Shown here: piece by piece, positions 26,225-36,963 of the stretch | Numbering within the stretch: the stretch's first letter is position 1 | How the letters are laid out: each line of letters starts with the position of its first letter | From: Burkholderia sp. Bp8963 | Lineage (GTDB): Bacteria; Pseudomonadota; Gammaproteobacteria; Burkholderiales; Burkholderiaceae | DNA length: 64,000 nt | Reading direction: 5' to 3' | Assembly: GCF_003854275.1 (NCBI RefSeq) | Contig: NZ_QTQP01000010.1 | Span: forward strand, 124,001-188,000 | Notes under the pieces: model-generated | The model's input: the letters and a program-made list of their open reading frames with translations, nothing else | Databases searched by the model: none | What the model was told of the DNA's origin: nothing | Program-made: the position numbers and the translations under genes

Positions 26225-26830
26225 ATGTCTGTCAAACCTGCTCCCACCACTGTTTCGATCCACGAACTGATCGCGGGCCGCTGGAGCCCGCGCGCCTATT
26301 CGAACGCGCCGGTCAGCGCCGACGACCTGCATGCGGTGCTGGAGGCGGCGCGCTGGGCGCCGTCCGCTTACAACGCGCAGCCATGGCGCTTCGTCGTGTT
26401 CGACCGTACGCGGGATGAAGCGGCGTTCAAGCGGGCGTTCGCGACGCTGGTGCCGTTCAACCAGGGCTGGAACGCGCCCGGCCAGGTGCTGATCGCGGTC
26501 ACCGCGCATACGCTCACGTCGAAGGGCGAGCCGGCGCCGACCGCGCTGTACGACGCGGGCGCCGCGGCGATGGCGCTGGTGCTGCAGGCGCATGCGCTCG
26601 GGCTGGCTGCGCACCAGATGAGCGGCTTCGACGCGAATGCGTTCCGCGCGGCTTTCGCGATCCCCGCGGACGTCGCCATTCCGGCGATGATCGCGCTCGG
26701 CCATTACGGCGACGTCGACAAGCTCGATCCGGTGCTGCGCGATCGCGAGAAAGCGCCGCGCACGCGGCATCCGCTGGGCGAGGTCGTGTACGCAGGGGCG
26801 TGGAAGAAGAGTTTCGCGTCGGCGGCCTGA
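26225..26830 (+). CDS. Nitroreductase family protein
   Basis: 201-residue FMN-dependent oxidoreductase of the nitroreductase superfamily. The N-terminal ELIAGRWSPRAYSNAPV and EAARWAPSAYNAQPWRF carry the Arg/Ser and Ser/Asn residues that bind FMN phosphate and ring. The C-terminal AMIALGHYGDVDKL is typical. It reduces nitro groups or quinones with NAD(P)H in the cytosol; natural substrate unknown. The ATG at 26225 has GAGGA five bases upstream and is preferred to an ATG six codons earlier. Confidence 0.9.
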   Translation: MSVKPAPTTVSIHELIAGRWSPRAYSNAPVSADDLHAVLEAARWAPSAYNAQPWRFVVFDRTRDEAAFKRAFATLVPFNQGWNAPGQVLIAVTAHTLTSKGEPAPTALYDAGAAAMALVLQAHALGLAAHQMSGFDANAFRAAFAIPADVAIPAMIALGHYGDVDKLDPVLRDREKAPRTRHPLGEVVYAGAWKKSFASAA

Positions 26831-26985
26831 CGGCGGCGGCCGGTTTGCCGCAGGCCCGGCCGGACGATATGGCATCGGGCGGGATCCACCGGTCGGGGGC
26901 CGCCCGCCGGTTGTGATCCCGCGGGCTTCATGTTAAAAAGCCCCTCCTTTCCGTTTTCGCGCCGGCCATGCGGCGGCACCTTCCC

Positions 26986-28236
26986 ATGACTTACTGCGCG
27001 ATCGACTTCGGCACGTCCAATTCCGCTGTGGCGCTGCCCGACGGCGACGGCATGCGCCTCGCGCCCGTCGAGGGCGATCACCTGACGCTGCCGACCGCCA
27101 TCTTCTTCAACAACGACGAGGAAACGGTCGAATACGGCCGCACGGCGCTCGCGTCGTATATCGACGGTTTCGATGGCCGCCTGATGCGCTCGATGAAGAG
27201 CATCCTCGGTTCGCCGCTCGCGGAGACGACCACCGATCTCGGCGACGGCTCCGCGATCGCTTACACGGACATCATCGCGCGCTTCCTCACGCACCTGAAG
27301 CGCAAGGCCGAAGCATGCGCGGGCGCGCCGATCGGCCGCGCGGTGCTCGGCCGGCCGGTGTTCTTCGTCGACGACGATCCGCGCGCGGACCGCCTCGCGC
27401 AGGACCAGCTCGACGCCGCCGCGCATGCGGTCGGCTTCGCCGACGTGCAGTTCCAGTACGAACCGATCGCCGCCGCGTTCGACTACGAGTCGCGCCAGAG
27501 CGCGGAGCGGCTCGTGCTCGTCGCCGACATCGGCGGCGGCACGTCCGACTTCTCGCTGGTGCGGGTCGGCCCGGACCGGATGGCGCGCCTCGAGCGCAAG
27601 GACGACGTGCTCGCGCACCACGGCGTGCACGTTGCCGGCACGGATTACGACCGGCGCGTCGAGCTGTCGGCGATCCTGCCCGCGTTCGGCTACCGCTCGC
27701 TCGACCCGGAAGGGCGCGAGCTGCCGAACCGGACCTACTTCGATCTCGCGACCTGGCACCTGATCAACACCGTCTACACGCCGAAGCGGCTCGGCGAGCT
27801 GAAGCTGATGAAGCACCTGTATCGCGACGTGCGGCAATTCGACCGGCTCGTGCGGGTGGTCGAGTTGCGGCTCGGCCATGCGCTGATGGCGCGCGCGGAA
27901 GAGGCGAAGATCGGCGTCGCGGCGGGCGGGGACACGATGATCGACCTGAACGATGTCGAGGAAGACTTGCAGATCGCGTTCGACGCGGACCGCCTGGTCG
28001 ACGCGAGCCGCGACGACACTGCGCGGATCGTCGATGCCGCGCGCGAAACGGTGCGGCTCGCCGGCGTCGCGCCGCGCGATGTCGGCGCACTGTACTTCAC
28101 CGGTGGCTCGACCGGGCTCGCGTTCCTGTCGGGCGCGCTCGCGGCGGCGTTCGCGGATGCGCAGCCGGTGTTCGGCGACCGTCTCGCGAGCGTTGCGACC
28201 GGTCTCGGGATCCACGCGCAGCGGCTGTTCGGCTGA
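26986..28236 (+). CDS. YegD-like Hsp70-family protein
   Basis: 416 residues. It has the actin/Hsp70 ATPase fold: phosphate-1 motif AIDFGTSNSAVALP at the N-terminus and phosphate-2 motif VLVADIGGGTSDFSLV near residue 175. It lacks the DnaK substrate-binding domain, as do E. coli YegD and its relatives, whose role is unclear. The ATG at 26986 is used; an ATG six codons earlier is possible. A strong terminator follows. Confidence 0.88.
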   Translation: MTYCAIDFGTSNSAVALPDGDGMRLAPVEGDHLTLPTAIFFNNDEETVEYGRTALASYIDGFDGRLMRSMKSILGSPLAETTTDLGDGSAIAYTDIIARFLTHLKRKAEACAGAPIGRAVLGRPVFFVDDDPRADRLAQDQLDAAAHAVGFADVQFQYEPIAAAFDYESRQSAERLVLVADIGGGTSDFSLVRVGPDRMARLERKDDVLAHHGVHVAGTDYDRRVELSAILPAFGYRSLDPEGRELPNRTYFDLATWHLINTVYTPKRLGELKLMKHLYRDVRQFDRLVRVVELRLGHALMARAEEAKIGVAAGGDTMIDLNDVEEDLQIAFDADRLVDASRDDTARIVDAARETVRLAGVAPRDVGALYFTGGSTGLAFLSGALAAAFADAQPVFGDRLASVATGLGIHAQRLFG

Positions 28237-28255
28237 TCGTCGCCGGTGACGAAAC

Positions 28256-28286
28256 AAAAAAAGCCCCGCCGAAGCGGGGCTTTTTC
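28256..28286. terminator. Bidirectional terminator between yegD-like gene and csp
   Basis: GCCCCGC (28263-28269) pairs with GCGGGGC (28274-28280) around a CGAA loop, with A-runs before and a TTTTT run after. It can serve both the rightward Hsp70 gene and the leftward cold-shock gene. Confidence 0.9.
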
Positions 28287-28311
28287 ATTCAGACGAATTC
28301 TCGCGCTGAAC

Positions 28312-28515
28312 TTACAGCGGGCGAATGTTCGCAGCTTGCAGACCCTTCGGGCCCGTCTTCACTTCGAATTCGACCTTCTGGTTTTCTTGCAGCGTCTTGA
28401 AGCCTTCGACGCGGATTTCCGAGAAGTGCGCGAACAGATCGTCGCCGCCGCCTTCCGGGGTGATGAAGCCGAAGCCCTTAGCGTCATTGAACCACTTGAC
28501 GGTACCGGTTGCCAT
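28312..28515 (-). CDS. CspA-family cold-shock protein
   Basis: 67 residues, a single cold-shock domain. It starts [18 protein letters not shown], holding RNP1 (KGFGFI); RNP2 appears as LFAHF. Such proteins bind single-stranded RNA and DNA and melt RNA structure. Promoter and a leader of about 140 bases are evident upstream, as expected for csp genes whose leaders respond to temperature. Which paralogue it is cannot be told from sequence alone. Confidence 0.96.
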   Translation of the reverse strand: MATGTVKWFNDAKGFGFITPEGGGDDLFAHFSEIRVEGFKTLQENQKVEFEVKTGPKGLQAANIRPL

Positions 28516-28936
28516 GTTACTTGTTCCTAAAAAGATAAAACGGGGCCGAAGCCCATGGGGCGCGGAAAATCAAGGAAGGGGTAATGGGACCAACCGGAGT
28601 ACCGTTGATGGGCGAACTACGAAAGAACCAATTCACTCGCCGCTTGAAATCCTGCGTGGATCTTTATACGGCGAATTCGCCGCGCGGTCAACCGTATTTC
28701 CATGCTCTCAGGGTTATTACGAATTTAGAGCTTACAAACATTGCAGTTTTCGCGAATTTTTTGTAGGGGGCGATCGATTTTGGCGCAAATGTGCAGGTGC
28801 AACCGTTAAACTACGCGCCGCGTGGACCGGGTTGCTCCGACCGAGTGATCCGTCCCTCCAAGAATGCGTGCGCGGTGCAGTTCGAGCCGATCCCGGGCTG
28901 CGGGCCGACCATGCTTTTTGAGACACAGGAGAGGAT
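28516..28936. other. Intergenic: csp leader and APC permease upstream region
   Basis: 421 bases without a gene. The left part (28516-28656) is the predicted csp leader. Positions 28720-28800 are AT-rich and may hold the rightward permease promoter, but no good -10/-35 pair was found for it. Confidence 0.6.
28663..28691 (-). promoter_or_regulatory. Promoter of the cold-shock gene
   Basis: On the minus strand, TTGACC (28691-28686) and TATAAA (28668-28663) are 17 bases apart. The spacer contains a GGCGAATTCGCC palindrome. Predicted start near 28656, giving a 5' leader of about 140 bases. Confidence 0.7.
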
Positions 28937-30535
28937 GTGAAGAGTTCTATTCAACGGAACATCGGCCCGTTTGCACTGATGCTGACGGGGCTGGGTTCGA
29001 TTATCGGCTCGGGCTGGCTGTTTGGCGCCTGGAAGGCCGCAAAGATCGCCGGTCCGGCCGCGATCTGTGCATGGATCATCGGCGCGGTCGTGATTCTCGC
29101 GATCGCGCTGACGTACGCCGAACTGGGCGCGATGTTCCCCGAGTCGGGCGGCATGGTTCGCTATGCGCGCTACTCGCACGGTTCGCTGGTGGGCTTCATC
29201 AGCGCGTGGGCGAACTGGATCGCGATCGTATCGGTGATCCCGATCGAGGCTGAGGCGTCGATCCAGTACATGAGTACGTGGCCGTATCCGTGGGCGCACG
29301 CACTGTTCGTCAACGGCGAGTTACAGACGATGGGCCTGCTGCTGTCGGCCGTCCTCGTGGTCATTTACTTCCTGCTGAACTACTGGGGCGTGAAGGCGTT
29401 CGCGCGCGCGAACACGGCGATCACGATTTTCAAGTTCCTGATCCCCGGCCTGACGATCGCCGGCCTGATGCTGTCGAGCTTCCACTCGGAGAACCTCGGC
29501 ACGGCGTCGAGCGCGAGCTTCGCGCCGTACGGCTGGTCGGCGGTGCTGACCGCGGTCGCGACGAGCGGCATCGTGTTCGCGTTCAACGGCTTCCAGAGCC
29601 CGGTCAACCTCGCGGGTGAAGCGCGCAATCCGTCGCGCAGCGTGCCGTTCGCGGTGATCACGTCGATCCTGCTCGCGCTCGTGATCTACGTGCTGCTGCA
29701 GATGGCGTACATCGGTTCGGTGAATCCGGCCGACGTCGCGAAGGGCTGGGCGCACTTCAACTTCTCGTCGCCGTTCGCCGAACTGGCGATCGCGCTGAAC
29801 CTGAACTGGCTCGCGATCCTGCTGTACGTCGACGCGTTCATCAGCCCGAGCGGCACCGGCACGACCTACATGGCGACGACCACGCGGATGATCTACGCGA
29901 TGGAGCGCAACAACACAATGCCGAAGATGTTCGGCAACGTGCACCCGCTCTACGGCGTGCCGCGCCAGGCGATGTGGTTCAACCTGCTGGTCTCGTTCAT
30001 CTTCCTGTTCTTCTTCCGCGGCTGGAGCTCGCTCGCGGCGGTGATCTCGGTCGCGACGGTGATCTCGTACCTGACCGGCCCGATCAGCCTGATGGCGCTG
30101 CGCCGCGCGGCGACCGACATCGAGCGTCCGCTGTCGATCCCGCTGATGAAGCTGATCGCGCCGTTCGCGTTCGTCTGCGCGTCGCTGATCCTGTACTGGG
30201 CGAAGTGGCCGCTGACCGGCGAAATCATCCTGCTGATGATCGTCGCGCTGCCGGTGTACTTCTACTTCCAGGCGAAGTCCGGCTGGGGTGGCTGGGGTGA
30301 CGACCTGAAGGCTGCGTGGTGGCTCGTCGCGTACCTGCCGACGATGGCGATCCTGTCGCTGATCGGCAGCAAGGAATTCGGCGGTCATGGCATCCTGCCG
30401 TACGGCTGGGACATGCTCATCGTCGCGGCGATCTCGCTCGTGTTCTACTTCTGGGGCGTGAATACCGGCTACCGGACCAAGTATCTCGACGAGCGCGAGT
30501 CGCACGACGAGATCCTCGAAGGCGTCGGTGCCTGA
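28937..30535 (+). CDS. APC-family amino acid permease
   Basis: 532 residues, about twelve membrane helices. The first helix holds the APC substrate signature SIIGSGWLFGAW, and helix 2 ends in LTYAELGAMFPESGGMVRYA. It starts at a GTG with AGGAGAGG just upstream. Length and sequence resemble the aspartate/proton symporter group (B. subtilis YveA-like) of the APC superfamily; the actual amino acid is not certain. It is flanked by a terminator on the right and stands alone. Confidence 0.85.
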   Translation: MKSSIQRNIGPFALMLTGLGSIIGSGWLFGAWKAAKIAGPAAICAWIIGAVVILAIALTYAELGAMFPESGGMVRYARYSHGSLVGFISAWANWIAIVSVIPIEAEASIQYMSTWPYPWAHALFVNGELQTMGLLLSAVLVVIYFLLNYWGVKAFARANTAITIFKFLIPGLTIAGLMLSSFHSENLGTASSASFAPYGWSAVLTAVATSGIVFAFNGFQSPVNLAGEARNPSRSVPFAVITSILLALVIYVLLQMAYIGSVNPADVAKGWAHFNFSSPFAELAIALNLNWLAILLYVDAFISPSGTGTTYMATTTRMIYAMERNNTMPKMFGNVHPLYGVPRQAMWFNLLVSFIFLFFFRGWSSLAAVISVATVISYLTGPISLMALRRAATDIERPLSIPLMKLIAPFAFVCASLILYWAKWPLTGEIILLMIVALPVYFYFQAKSGWGGWGDDLKAAWWLVAYLPTMAILSLIGSKEFGGHGILPYGWDMLIVAAISLVFYFWGVNTGYRTKYLDERESHDEILEGVGA

Positions 30536-30543
30536 CGCAGGCT

Positions 30544-30574
30544 GACCTGCCGCCGGAATCGGCGGCGGCAGGTC
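30544..30574 (+). terminator. Long hairpin after the APC permease
   Basis: GACCTGCCGCCG (30544-30555) pairs perfectly with CGGCGGCAGGTC (30563-30574), eight bases after the stop codon. No T-run follows; it sits just before a second, classical terminator. Confidence 0.6.
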
Positions 30575-30584
30575 CAGCAGCAAG

Positions 30585-30622
30585 AAAAGCCCGTTCGAGC
30601 GGTTCGCTCGGACGGGCTTTTT
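30585..30622. terminator. Intrinsic terminator between permease and dioxygenase genes
   Basis: AAAAGCCCGT (30585-30594) pairs with ACGGGCTTTT (30612-30621), with an inner stem CGAGCG/CGCTCG. A-rich before and T-rich after, so it can act on both converging genes. Confidence 0.88.
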
Positions 30623-30671
30623 GTATTTTGTTCGTGCCGGCGGCGCAGGCAGCGCCACCGACGGCTGACGC

Positions 30672-31463
30672 TTACGCGGTCGCGCCGGCGAACACGTAGT
30701 TCGTCATCGCGAGCACGCGCTGATAGGTGCCGAGCGACTGGATGCCGAGCTGGTAATCGTCGTCTGCGGCGCCCAGTGCCGCGAACACCGGCAGCAGGTG
30801 CTCGTCGGTCGGATGCATCAGCACCGCATGCGGCGCCTGGCGGCGATAGTCGAGCAGCGCGTCGATGTCGCGCGCGGCGAGCTTCGCGTCGAACCAGTCG
30901 GTGAATTCGGCGACGCGCGGATCGGCATCCTCGGGTGCCGCGCCAAAGTCGGCGGCGCGCAGGTTGTGCGTGATCTGGCCCGAACCGATCACCATCACGC
31001 CTTCGTCGCGCAGCGGCCGCAGCGCGCGGCCGAGCGCGAAGTGATGGGCCGCGTCCGCGCGCGGCTGGATCGACAACTGCGCGACCGGCACGTCCGCTTC
31101 CGGAAACATCAGCAGCATTGGCACCCACGCGCCGTGATCGAGGCCGTGCTCGGTCGTGCCCGTCGCGATGCCGGCCGCGTTCAGCAGGCTCGCCGCGCGT
31201 TCGGCGACGTCCGGCGCGCCCGGCGCCGGGTACTGGATCTCGTACAGCGCGCGCGGGAATCCGTAGAAGTCGTGGATCGTTTCCGGACGCTGCGCGACGC
31301 TCGCGACCGGCTGCTGGGTGCCCCAGTGCGCGGACAGCATCAGCACCGCGCGCGGGCGCGGCAGCTCGGCGCCGAGGTGGGTGAACGCCCCGGACGGCAA
31401 CGTCGGATCGATCGGCAGCGTCGGGGCGCCGTGGGACAGGTAGAGCGACGGCAAGCGGTTCAT
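30672..31463 (-). CDS. ygiD: DODA-type extradiol dioxygenase family protein
   Basis: 263 residues of the class III extradiol ring-cleavage family related to plant DOPA 4,5-dioxygenase and E. coli YgiD. Family motifs are PSLYLSHGAPTL near the N-terminus (metal-ligand His), SAHWGTQ (second His) and TTEHGLDHGAWVPM (third His region). It would use a divalent metal and oxygen to open catechol-type rings; bacterial substrates are unclear. It converges with the APC permease. Confidence 0.88.
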   Translation of the reverse strand: MNRLPSLYLSHGAPTLPIDPTLPSGAFTHLGAELPRPRAVLMLSAHWGTQQPVASVAQRPETIHDFYGFPRALYEIQYPAPGAPDVAERAASLLNAAGIATGTTEHGLDHGAWVPMLLMFPEADVPVAQLSIQPRADAAHHFALGRALRPLRDEGVMVIGSGQITHNLRAADFGAAPEDADPRVAEFTDWFDAKLAARDIDALLDYRRQAPHAVLMHPTDEHLLPVFAALGAADDDYQLGIQSLGTYQRVLAMTNYVFAGATA

Positions 31464-31699
31464 GATGGTGGTCTGCAGTGATGTTGCCTGTGACTATAGG
31501 CGTGCACCGGATATTGATAAATGGGCCGCCGGGAATTTGATTGACTCTCGATGGTTGTCAATTGGCCGGGATTGCCGCTCGCAGATCGGGTGCGCGCGCG
31601 AAGGCGTGGCGTTCGGCGGAAATGCCTGGTGAAGCGGTCGAAATCGCGGAAATTCCACGAAGAAGGGGCGAAGAAGGAGGCGGGAAGGGATGCTTGAGG

Positions 31700-32296
31700 T
31701 TACTGAGCGTGCCGGATGCCTTCCCACGGCGTGGTCAGCGGTGCGCTCAGCGCGAACAGGTCGAGCACGCGCGCGACCGTCTGGTCGACGAGTTCCTCGA
31801 TCGTCTTCGGCATCGCGTAGAAGGCCGGCAGCGGCGGAAACACGATGCCGCCCATTTCGGTGACGGCGGTCATGTTGCGCAGGTGCGCGAGGTTGAACGG
31901 CGTTTCGCGCACCATCAGCACGAGGCGGCGGCGCTCCTTCAGCGTGACGTCGGCGGCGCGGGTGATCAGGTTGTCCGACAGGCCGTGCGCGACGCTCGCG
32001 AGCGTCTTCATCGAGCACGGCGCGATCACCATGCCGTCGGTCGCGAACGAACCTGATGCGATCGTCGCACCGACGTCGCGCACCGAGTGGACGACGTCCG
32101 CGCGGCGTTCGACATCGGTCTTCGTCAGGTTCAGTTCGTGCTGGATGTTGAGCCAGCCGGCGCTCGAAATCAGCAGGTGCGTTTCGACGCCGCCGGCGGC
32201 GCGCAGCATGTCGAGCAGCCGCACGCCGTAGATCGCGCCGGTGGCGCCGGTGATCGCGACGATCAGGCGGCGCGGCGGCGCGCTGCGCGGTTCCAT
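31700..32296 (-). CDS. ubiX: UbiX, flavin prenyltransferase
   Basis: 198 residues. UbiX attaches a dimethylallyl group to FMN, making prenylated FMN for UbiD-type decarboxylases, including the ubiquinone pathway enzyme. Features are the N-terminal VAITGATGAIYGVRLL flavodoxin-like loop, the SSAGW segment, PCSMKTLA and the RETPFNLAHL motif near residue 135. It follows grxD on the same strand with a 13-base gap, so the two are likely cotranscribed. Confidence 0.95.
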   Translation of the reverse strand: MEPRSAPPRRLIVAITGATGAIYGVRLLDMLRAAGGVETHLLISSAGWLNIQHELNLTKTDVERRADVVHSVRDVGATIASGSFATDGMVIAPCSMKTLASVAHGLSDNLITRAADVTLKERRRLVLMVRETPFNLAHLRNMTAVTEMGGIVFPPLPAFYAMPKTIEELVDQTVARVLDLFALSAPLTTPWEGIRHAQ

Positions 32297-32309
32297 CGAC
32301 GGAGGGGGA

Positions 32310-32621
32310 TTACGCGGCAGCGAACAGTTGCTGCAGTTCGCCCGACTGGTACATCTCCATCATGATGTCCGAGCCGCCGACGAATTCGCCCTTCACGTAC
32401 AGCTGCGGGATGGTCGGCCAGTTCGAGAATTCCTTGATGCCCTGACGGATTTCTTCGTCTTCGAGCACGTTGACCGTCTTGAACTGGTCGACGCCGCAGG
32501 CCTTCAGCACCTGCACGGCGCGGCCCGAGAAGCCGCACATCGGGAATTGCGCGTTGCCCTTCATGAAGAGCACGACCTGGTTTTCGTCGACGATTTGCTT
32601 GATACGTTGTTGGGTGTCCAT
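32310..32621 (-). CDS. grxD: Monothiol glutaredoxin (Grx4/GrxD)
   Basis: 103 residues with the CGFS active site (Cys29), a WP-type KGxxxxPxCGFS block ([12 protein letters not shown]) and the [12 protein letters not shown]-terminal motif. CGFS glutaredoxins hold a [2Fe-2S] cluster with glutathione and act in iron-sulfur trafficking, often with BolA, rather than as thiol reductants. It precedes ubiX. Confidence 0.96.
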   Translation of the reverse strand: MDTQQRIKQIVDENQVVLFMKGNAQFPMCGFSGRAVQVLKACGVDQFKTVNVLEDEEIRQGIKEFSNWPTIPQLYVKGEFVGGSDIMMEMYQSGELQQLFAAA

Positions 32622-32698
32622 GACTGACCTTGCGTTGGCGGGGCGTTAGAAGGAAATGATAGCGGATTTCAACCGCGCGGGCCGGGCGTGGGCATGCA

Positions 32699-33541
32699 TC
32701 AGCCGGGCAGCCTGCCGCCCGTCGTGCGCTCGATCGCGGCAAGATCGGCGAGCGATTCGACCGCGACGAAACCGTGCGCGGCAAGCAGCGCGCGCACCGC
32801 TTCGGCCTGGTCGTAGCCGTGCTCGATCCACAGCGTGCCGCCCGGCTTCAGGTGTGCTCTGGCGCCTGCGACGATCGCGCGGATCGCGCTCAGGCCGTCG
32901 GCGTCGTCGGTAAGCGCGCCGCGCGGCTCGAAGCGCAGGTCGCCCTGCGACAGGTGCGGATCGTGCTGCGCGATGTATGGCGGGTTGCTGACGATCGTGT
33001 CGAACGCGAGCGCCGGATCGAGCGCGGCATACCAGTCGCTTTGCAGCAATTGCAGCGGCCCGCCCGGCCGGCGCGCGTCGAGCAGCTTGCCGGCGTTGCG
33101 TGCGGCGACGTCGAGCGCGGCCGGCGAGCGGTCGAGCGCCCATACGCGCGCGTCGGGCCGTTCGGCCGCGATCGATACCGCGATCGCGCCGCTGCCGGTG
33201 CCGAGATCGAGCACGGCCGGATGCGGGATCCCGTCGATCGCGTCGAGCGCCGCTTCGACGAGCAATTCGGTTTCCGGGCGCGGGATCAGCACGTCGGGCG
33301 TCACGTCGAACGGCCGCCCGAAGAATTCGCGCATGCCGACCAGCTGCGCGACCGGCTCGCCGGCCGCGCGGCGCGCCTCGAGCGCGCGATAGCGTTCCAC
33401 CGCGGCCGCGTCGAGCGGCTCGTCGCCGCGCGTGATCAGCTGCGTGCGCGTCCAGCCGAGCGCGCAGGCGAGCAGCACGCGCGCGTCGACCGCGTCGAGC
33501 GGCGACGCGCGCAGCAGGTCGAGGGCGGTCGGGGTGCTCAT
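32699..33541 (-). CDS. prmC: PrmC (HemK), release factor glutamine methyltransferase
   Basis: 280 residues. PrmC methylates the Gln of the GGQ motif in release factors. The SAM motif is VLDLGTGSGAIAVSI and the catalytic motif is VSNPPYIA; an N-terminal helical domain precedes them. It starts seven bases after the prfA stop codon; hemA-prfA-prmC is a classic gene order, and here the substrate RF1 is the upstream gene. The ATG at 33541 is chosen because the six extra residues from 33559 overlap prfA. Confidence 0.96.
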   Translation of the reverse strand: MSTPTALDLLRASPLDAVDARVLLACALGWTRTQLITRGDEPLDAAAVERYRALEARRAAGEPVAQLVGMREFFGRPFDVTPDVLIPRPETELLVEAALDAIDGIPHPAVLDLGTGSGAIAVSIAAERPDARVWALDRSPAALDVAARNAGKLLDARRPGGPLQLLQSDWYAALDPALAFDTIVSNPPYIAQHDPHLSQGDLRFEPRGALTDDADGLSAIRAIVAGARAHLKPGGTLWIEHGYDQAEAVRALLAAHGFVAVESLADLAAIERTTGGRLPG

Positions 33542-33548
33542 TGCGGGC

Positions 33549-34631
33549 TCAGTCGGCATCGCCGAGCGATGCGAGCAGCTCGGCCTGGTGCTCGCTGACG
33601 AGGGCGGCGATCAGCTCGTCGAGATCGCCGTCCATGATCGCTTCGAGCCGGTACAGCGTCAGGTTGATCCGGTGATCGGTCATCCGGCCCTGCGGGAAGT
33701 TGTACGTGCGGATCCGTTCCGAGCGGTCGCCCGAGCCGATCAGGCTCTTGCGGGTCGCGGCTTCCTTCGCGTGCTGCTCGTGATACTGCTTGTCCTTGAT
33801 CCGCGCGGCGAGCACCTTCAGCGCGCGATCCTTGTTCTTGTGCTGCGAACGGTCGTCCTGGCATTCGACGACGATGCCGGTCGGCAGGTGCGTGACGCGC
33901 ACCGCCGAATCCGTCTTGTTGATGTGCTGGCCGCCCGCGCCGGACGCGCGGAACGTGTCGATCCGCAGGTCGGCCGGATTGATCTCGATCTCGCCGATCT
34001 CGTCGGCTTCCGGCATCACCGCGACCGTGCACGCGGACGTGTGGATGCGCCCCTGCGTCTCGGTCGCCGGCACGCGCTGCACGCGATGGCCGCCCGATTC
34101 GAACTTCAGCCGCGAGTACGCGCCCTGGCCCGCGATCCGTACGATCACTTCCTTGTAGCCGCCGAGATCCGACGCGCTCTCCGACATCATCTCGACCTCC
34201 CAGCGCTGGCGTTCCGCGAAGCGCAGGTACATGCGCAGCAGGTCGCCCGCGAACAGCGCCGATTCGTCGCCGCCCGTGCCCGCGCGGATTTCGACGAAGA
34301 TGTTGCGGTCGTCGTTCGGGTCCTTCGGCAGCAGCATCTTCTGCAGCTCGGTCTCGAGACGGGCCATGCTCTCCCGCGCGCTCTTGATCTCGTCCTCGGC
34401 GAAATCGCGCATCGACGCATCGGCGAGCAGTTCCTGCGCCGCCGCTTCATCGCTGAGCGACTGGCGCCACAGCGCGTATTGTCCGACGACCGGGTCGAGT
34501 TCCGCGTGCTCGCGGGTCAGCTTGCGGTACTGGTCGAGATCGGCCGTGACGTTCTCGCGGCTCAGCAGGTCGTTCAGTTCGGCCAGCCGTGTGGAAAGCT
34601 GGTCGAGCTTGCGTTGCATGCTCGTCTTCAT
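33549..34631 (-). CDS. prfA: Peptide chain release factor 1
   Basis: 360 residues. RF1 ends translation at UAA and UAG. The tripeptide codon-reading motif PAT lies in [14 protein letters not shown], and the catalytic GGQ in [14 protein letters not shown]. Both candidate starts (34631 and, four codons later, 34619) give a sensible N-terminus; the longer is used because 360 residues is the family length. It lies between hemA and prmC on the same strand. Confidence 0.97.
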   Translation of the reverse strand: MKTSMQRKLDQLSTRLAELNDLLSRENVTADLDQYRKLTREHAELDPVVGQYALWRQSLSDEAAAQELLADASMRDFAEDEIKSARESMARLETELQKMLLPKDPNDDRNIFVEIRAGTGGDESALFAGDLLRMYLRFAERQRWEVEMMSESASDLGGYKEVIVRIAGQGAYSRLKFESGGHRVQRVPATETQGRIHTSACTVAVMPEADEIGEIEINPADLRIDTFRASGAGGQHINKTDSAVRVTHLPTGIVVECQDDRSQHKNKDRALKVLAARIKDKQYHEQHAKEAATRKSLIGSGDRSERIRTYNFPQGRMTDHRINLTLYRLEAIMDGDLDELIAALVSEHQAELLASLGDAD

Positions 34632-34713
34632 GGGTGTGGAGCGGCGCTCCCGGGCAAGGTATACGGAAAGAATAGGCCGGCTGGCGAGCCGGCGGCGCGG
34701 CGATCGGTCGGCG

Positions 34714-36027
<1,314 letters not shown>

Positions 36028-36037
36028 TTAGCCTCGT

Positions 36038-36043
36038 ATTATA
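36038..36043 (-). promoter_or_regulatory. -10 hexamer of hemA
   Basis: A perfect TATAAT on the minus strand, between hemA and the upstream response regulator, at suitable distance from the hemA start. No clear -35 element was found. Confidence 0.5.
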
Positions 36044-36800
36044 GCGTCTCGGCGATTCCGTCACTCGAAGTGTAGCGGGCGTCCGCGAGACCCGGGCGGC
36101 AATTCGGGGGCTCGACCGGCACCTGGTCGAGCTGGTAGCCATAGCCGTAGAGCGGCAGCAGCTGGTAGCCGCGCTCGGGCAGCAGCTTCAGCTTGCTGCG
36201 CAGCCGTGATGCGTGGGTGTCGAGGGTGCGCGACTTCATGTCGCGCCGGCGCGCCCAGACCGTTTCCAGGATATGCGCGCGCGACACGGGCCGGGACAGG
36301 TTTGCGAACATCAGCAGCGCGAAGCGGAACTCCTTCGGCGTGAGCGCGACGACTTCGTCGCCGAAGCGCACGAGGCCGTGCGTGGCATCGAACGCGTATT
36401 CTCCATACGTATCGCGCGAACGGTTCGGCGGGCGCCGGACGCCCGCGCGGCGCATCAGCGCATTGACGCGCGCGAGCAGTTCCGGGCCGCTGACCGGCTT
36501 GACGATGCAGTCGTCGGCGCCCGCGTGCAGGCACGACACGATCTCGCTTTCGCGCGGCATCCGCATCACGGCGATCGCCGGCAGGCCGGGCAGGATCGCG
36601 CGCGCACGCGGGATCACTTCCTCGGCGGGCTGGTCGCCGGCCCAGTCGCCGGTAATCAGCATGTCGCAGGTATCGGTCGCGAGCCACTCGAAGAAGCGGG
36701 CGCTGGACGCGAACGGGTGGCAGACGTGGCCGCCCGCGAAGAGAAGGCGATTCAAGAGCGCTGAGTGACGCGCATCCGGATCGATCAGGGCGATTCGCAT
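36039..36800 (-). CDS. OmpR-type response regulator with degenerate receiver
   Basis: 253 residues: a receiver-like domain (1-115) and a C-terminal winged helix (about 135-230, with LTPKEFRFALLMFANLSRPV and RTLDTHASRLRSKL). Compared with OmpR, the paired acidic residues read Asp7-Pro8, the phospho-acceptor position reads Gly51 with an Asp one residue later, and the switch Thr/Ser is Met79; the invariant Lys101 is kept. No sensor kinase gene adjoins. It may act without phosphorylation. Its end overlaps the hemA promoter region, and target genes are unknown. Confidence 0.85.
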   Translation of the reverse strand: MRIALIDPDARHSALLNRLLFAGGHVCHPFASSARFFEWLATDTCDMLITGDWAGDQPAEEVIPRARAILPGLPAIAVMRMPRESEIVSCLHAGADDCIVKPVSGPELLARVNALMRRAGVRRPPNRSRDTYGEYAFDATHGLVRFGDEVVALTPKEFRFALLMFANLSRPVSRAHILETVWARRRDMKSRTLDTHASRLRSKLKLLPERGYQLLPLYGYGYQLDQVPVEPPNCRPGLADARYTSSDGIAETL

Positions 36801-36963
36801 GGGAATTTCTTCATTACGGCAGCCGGTGCGCGCTTGCCATAACCTCCGGTCGGCCCCTACACTGGAACGTTCCGCGGCAAGTACCTGCTGATCTCAGGTT
36901 CGATGGATGGGTCGATGCTAGCCGCATGAATCGTTCACGCCTATGGGACGAATCCGAAATTGC

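Noticed and set aside
29321..30658. 445-codon minus-strand frame opposite the APC permease
   Set aside because: Shadow of a hydrophobic coding sequence read backwards; highly charged with no recognisable fold.
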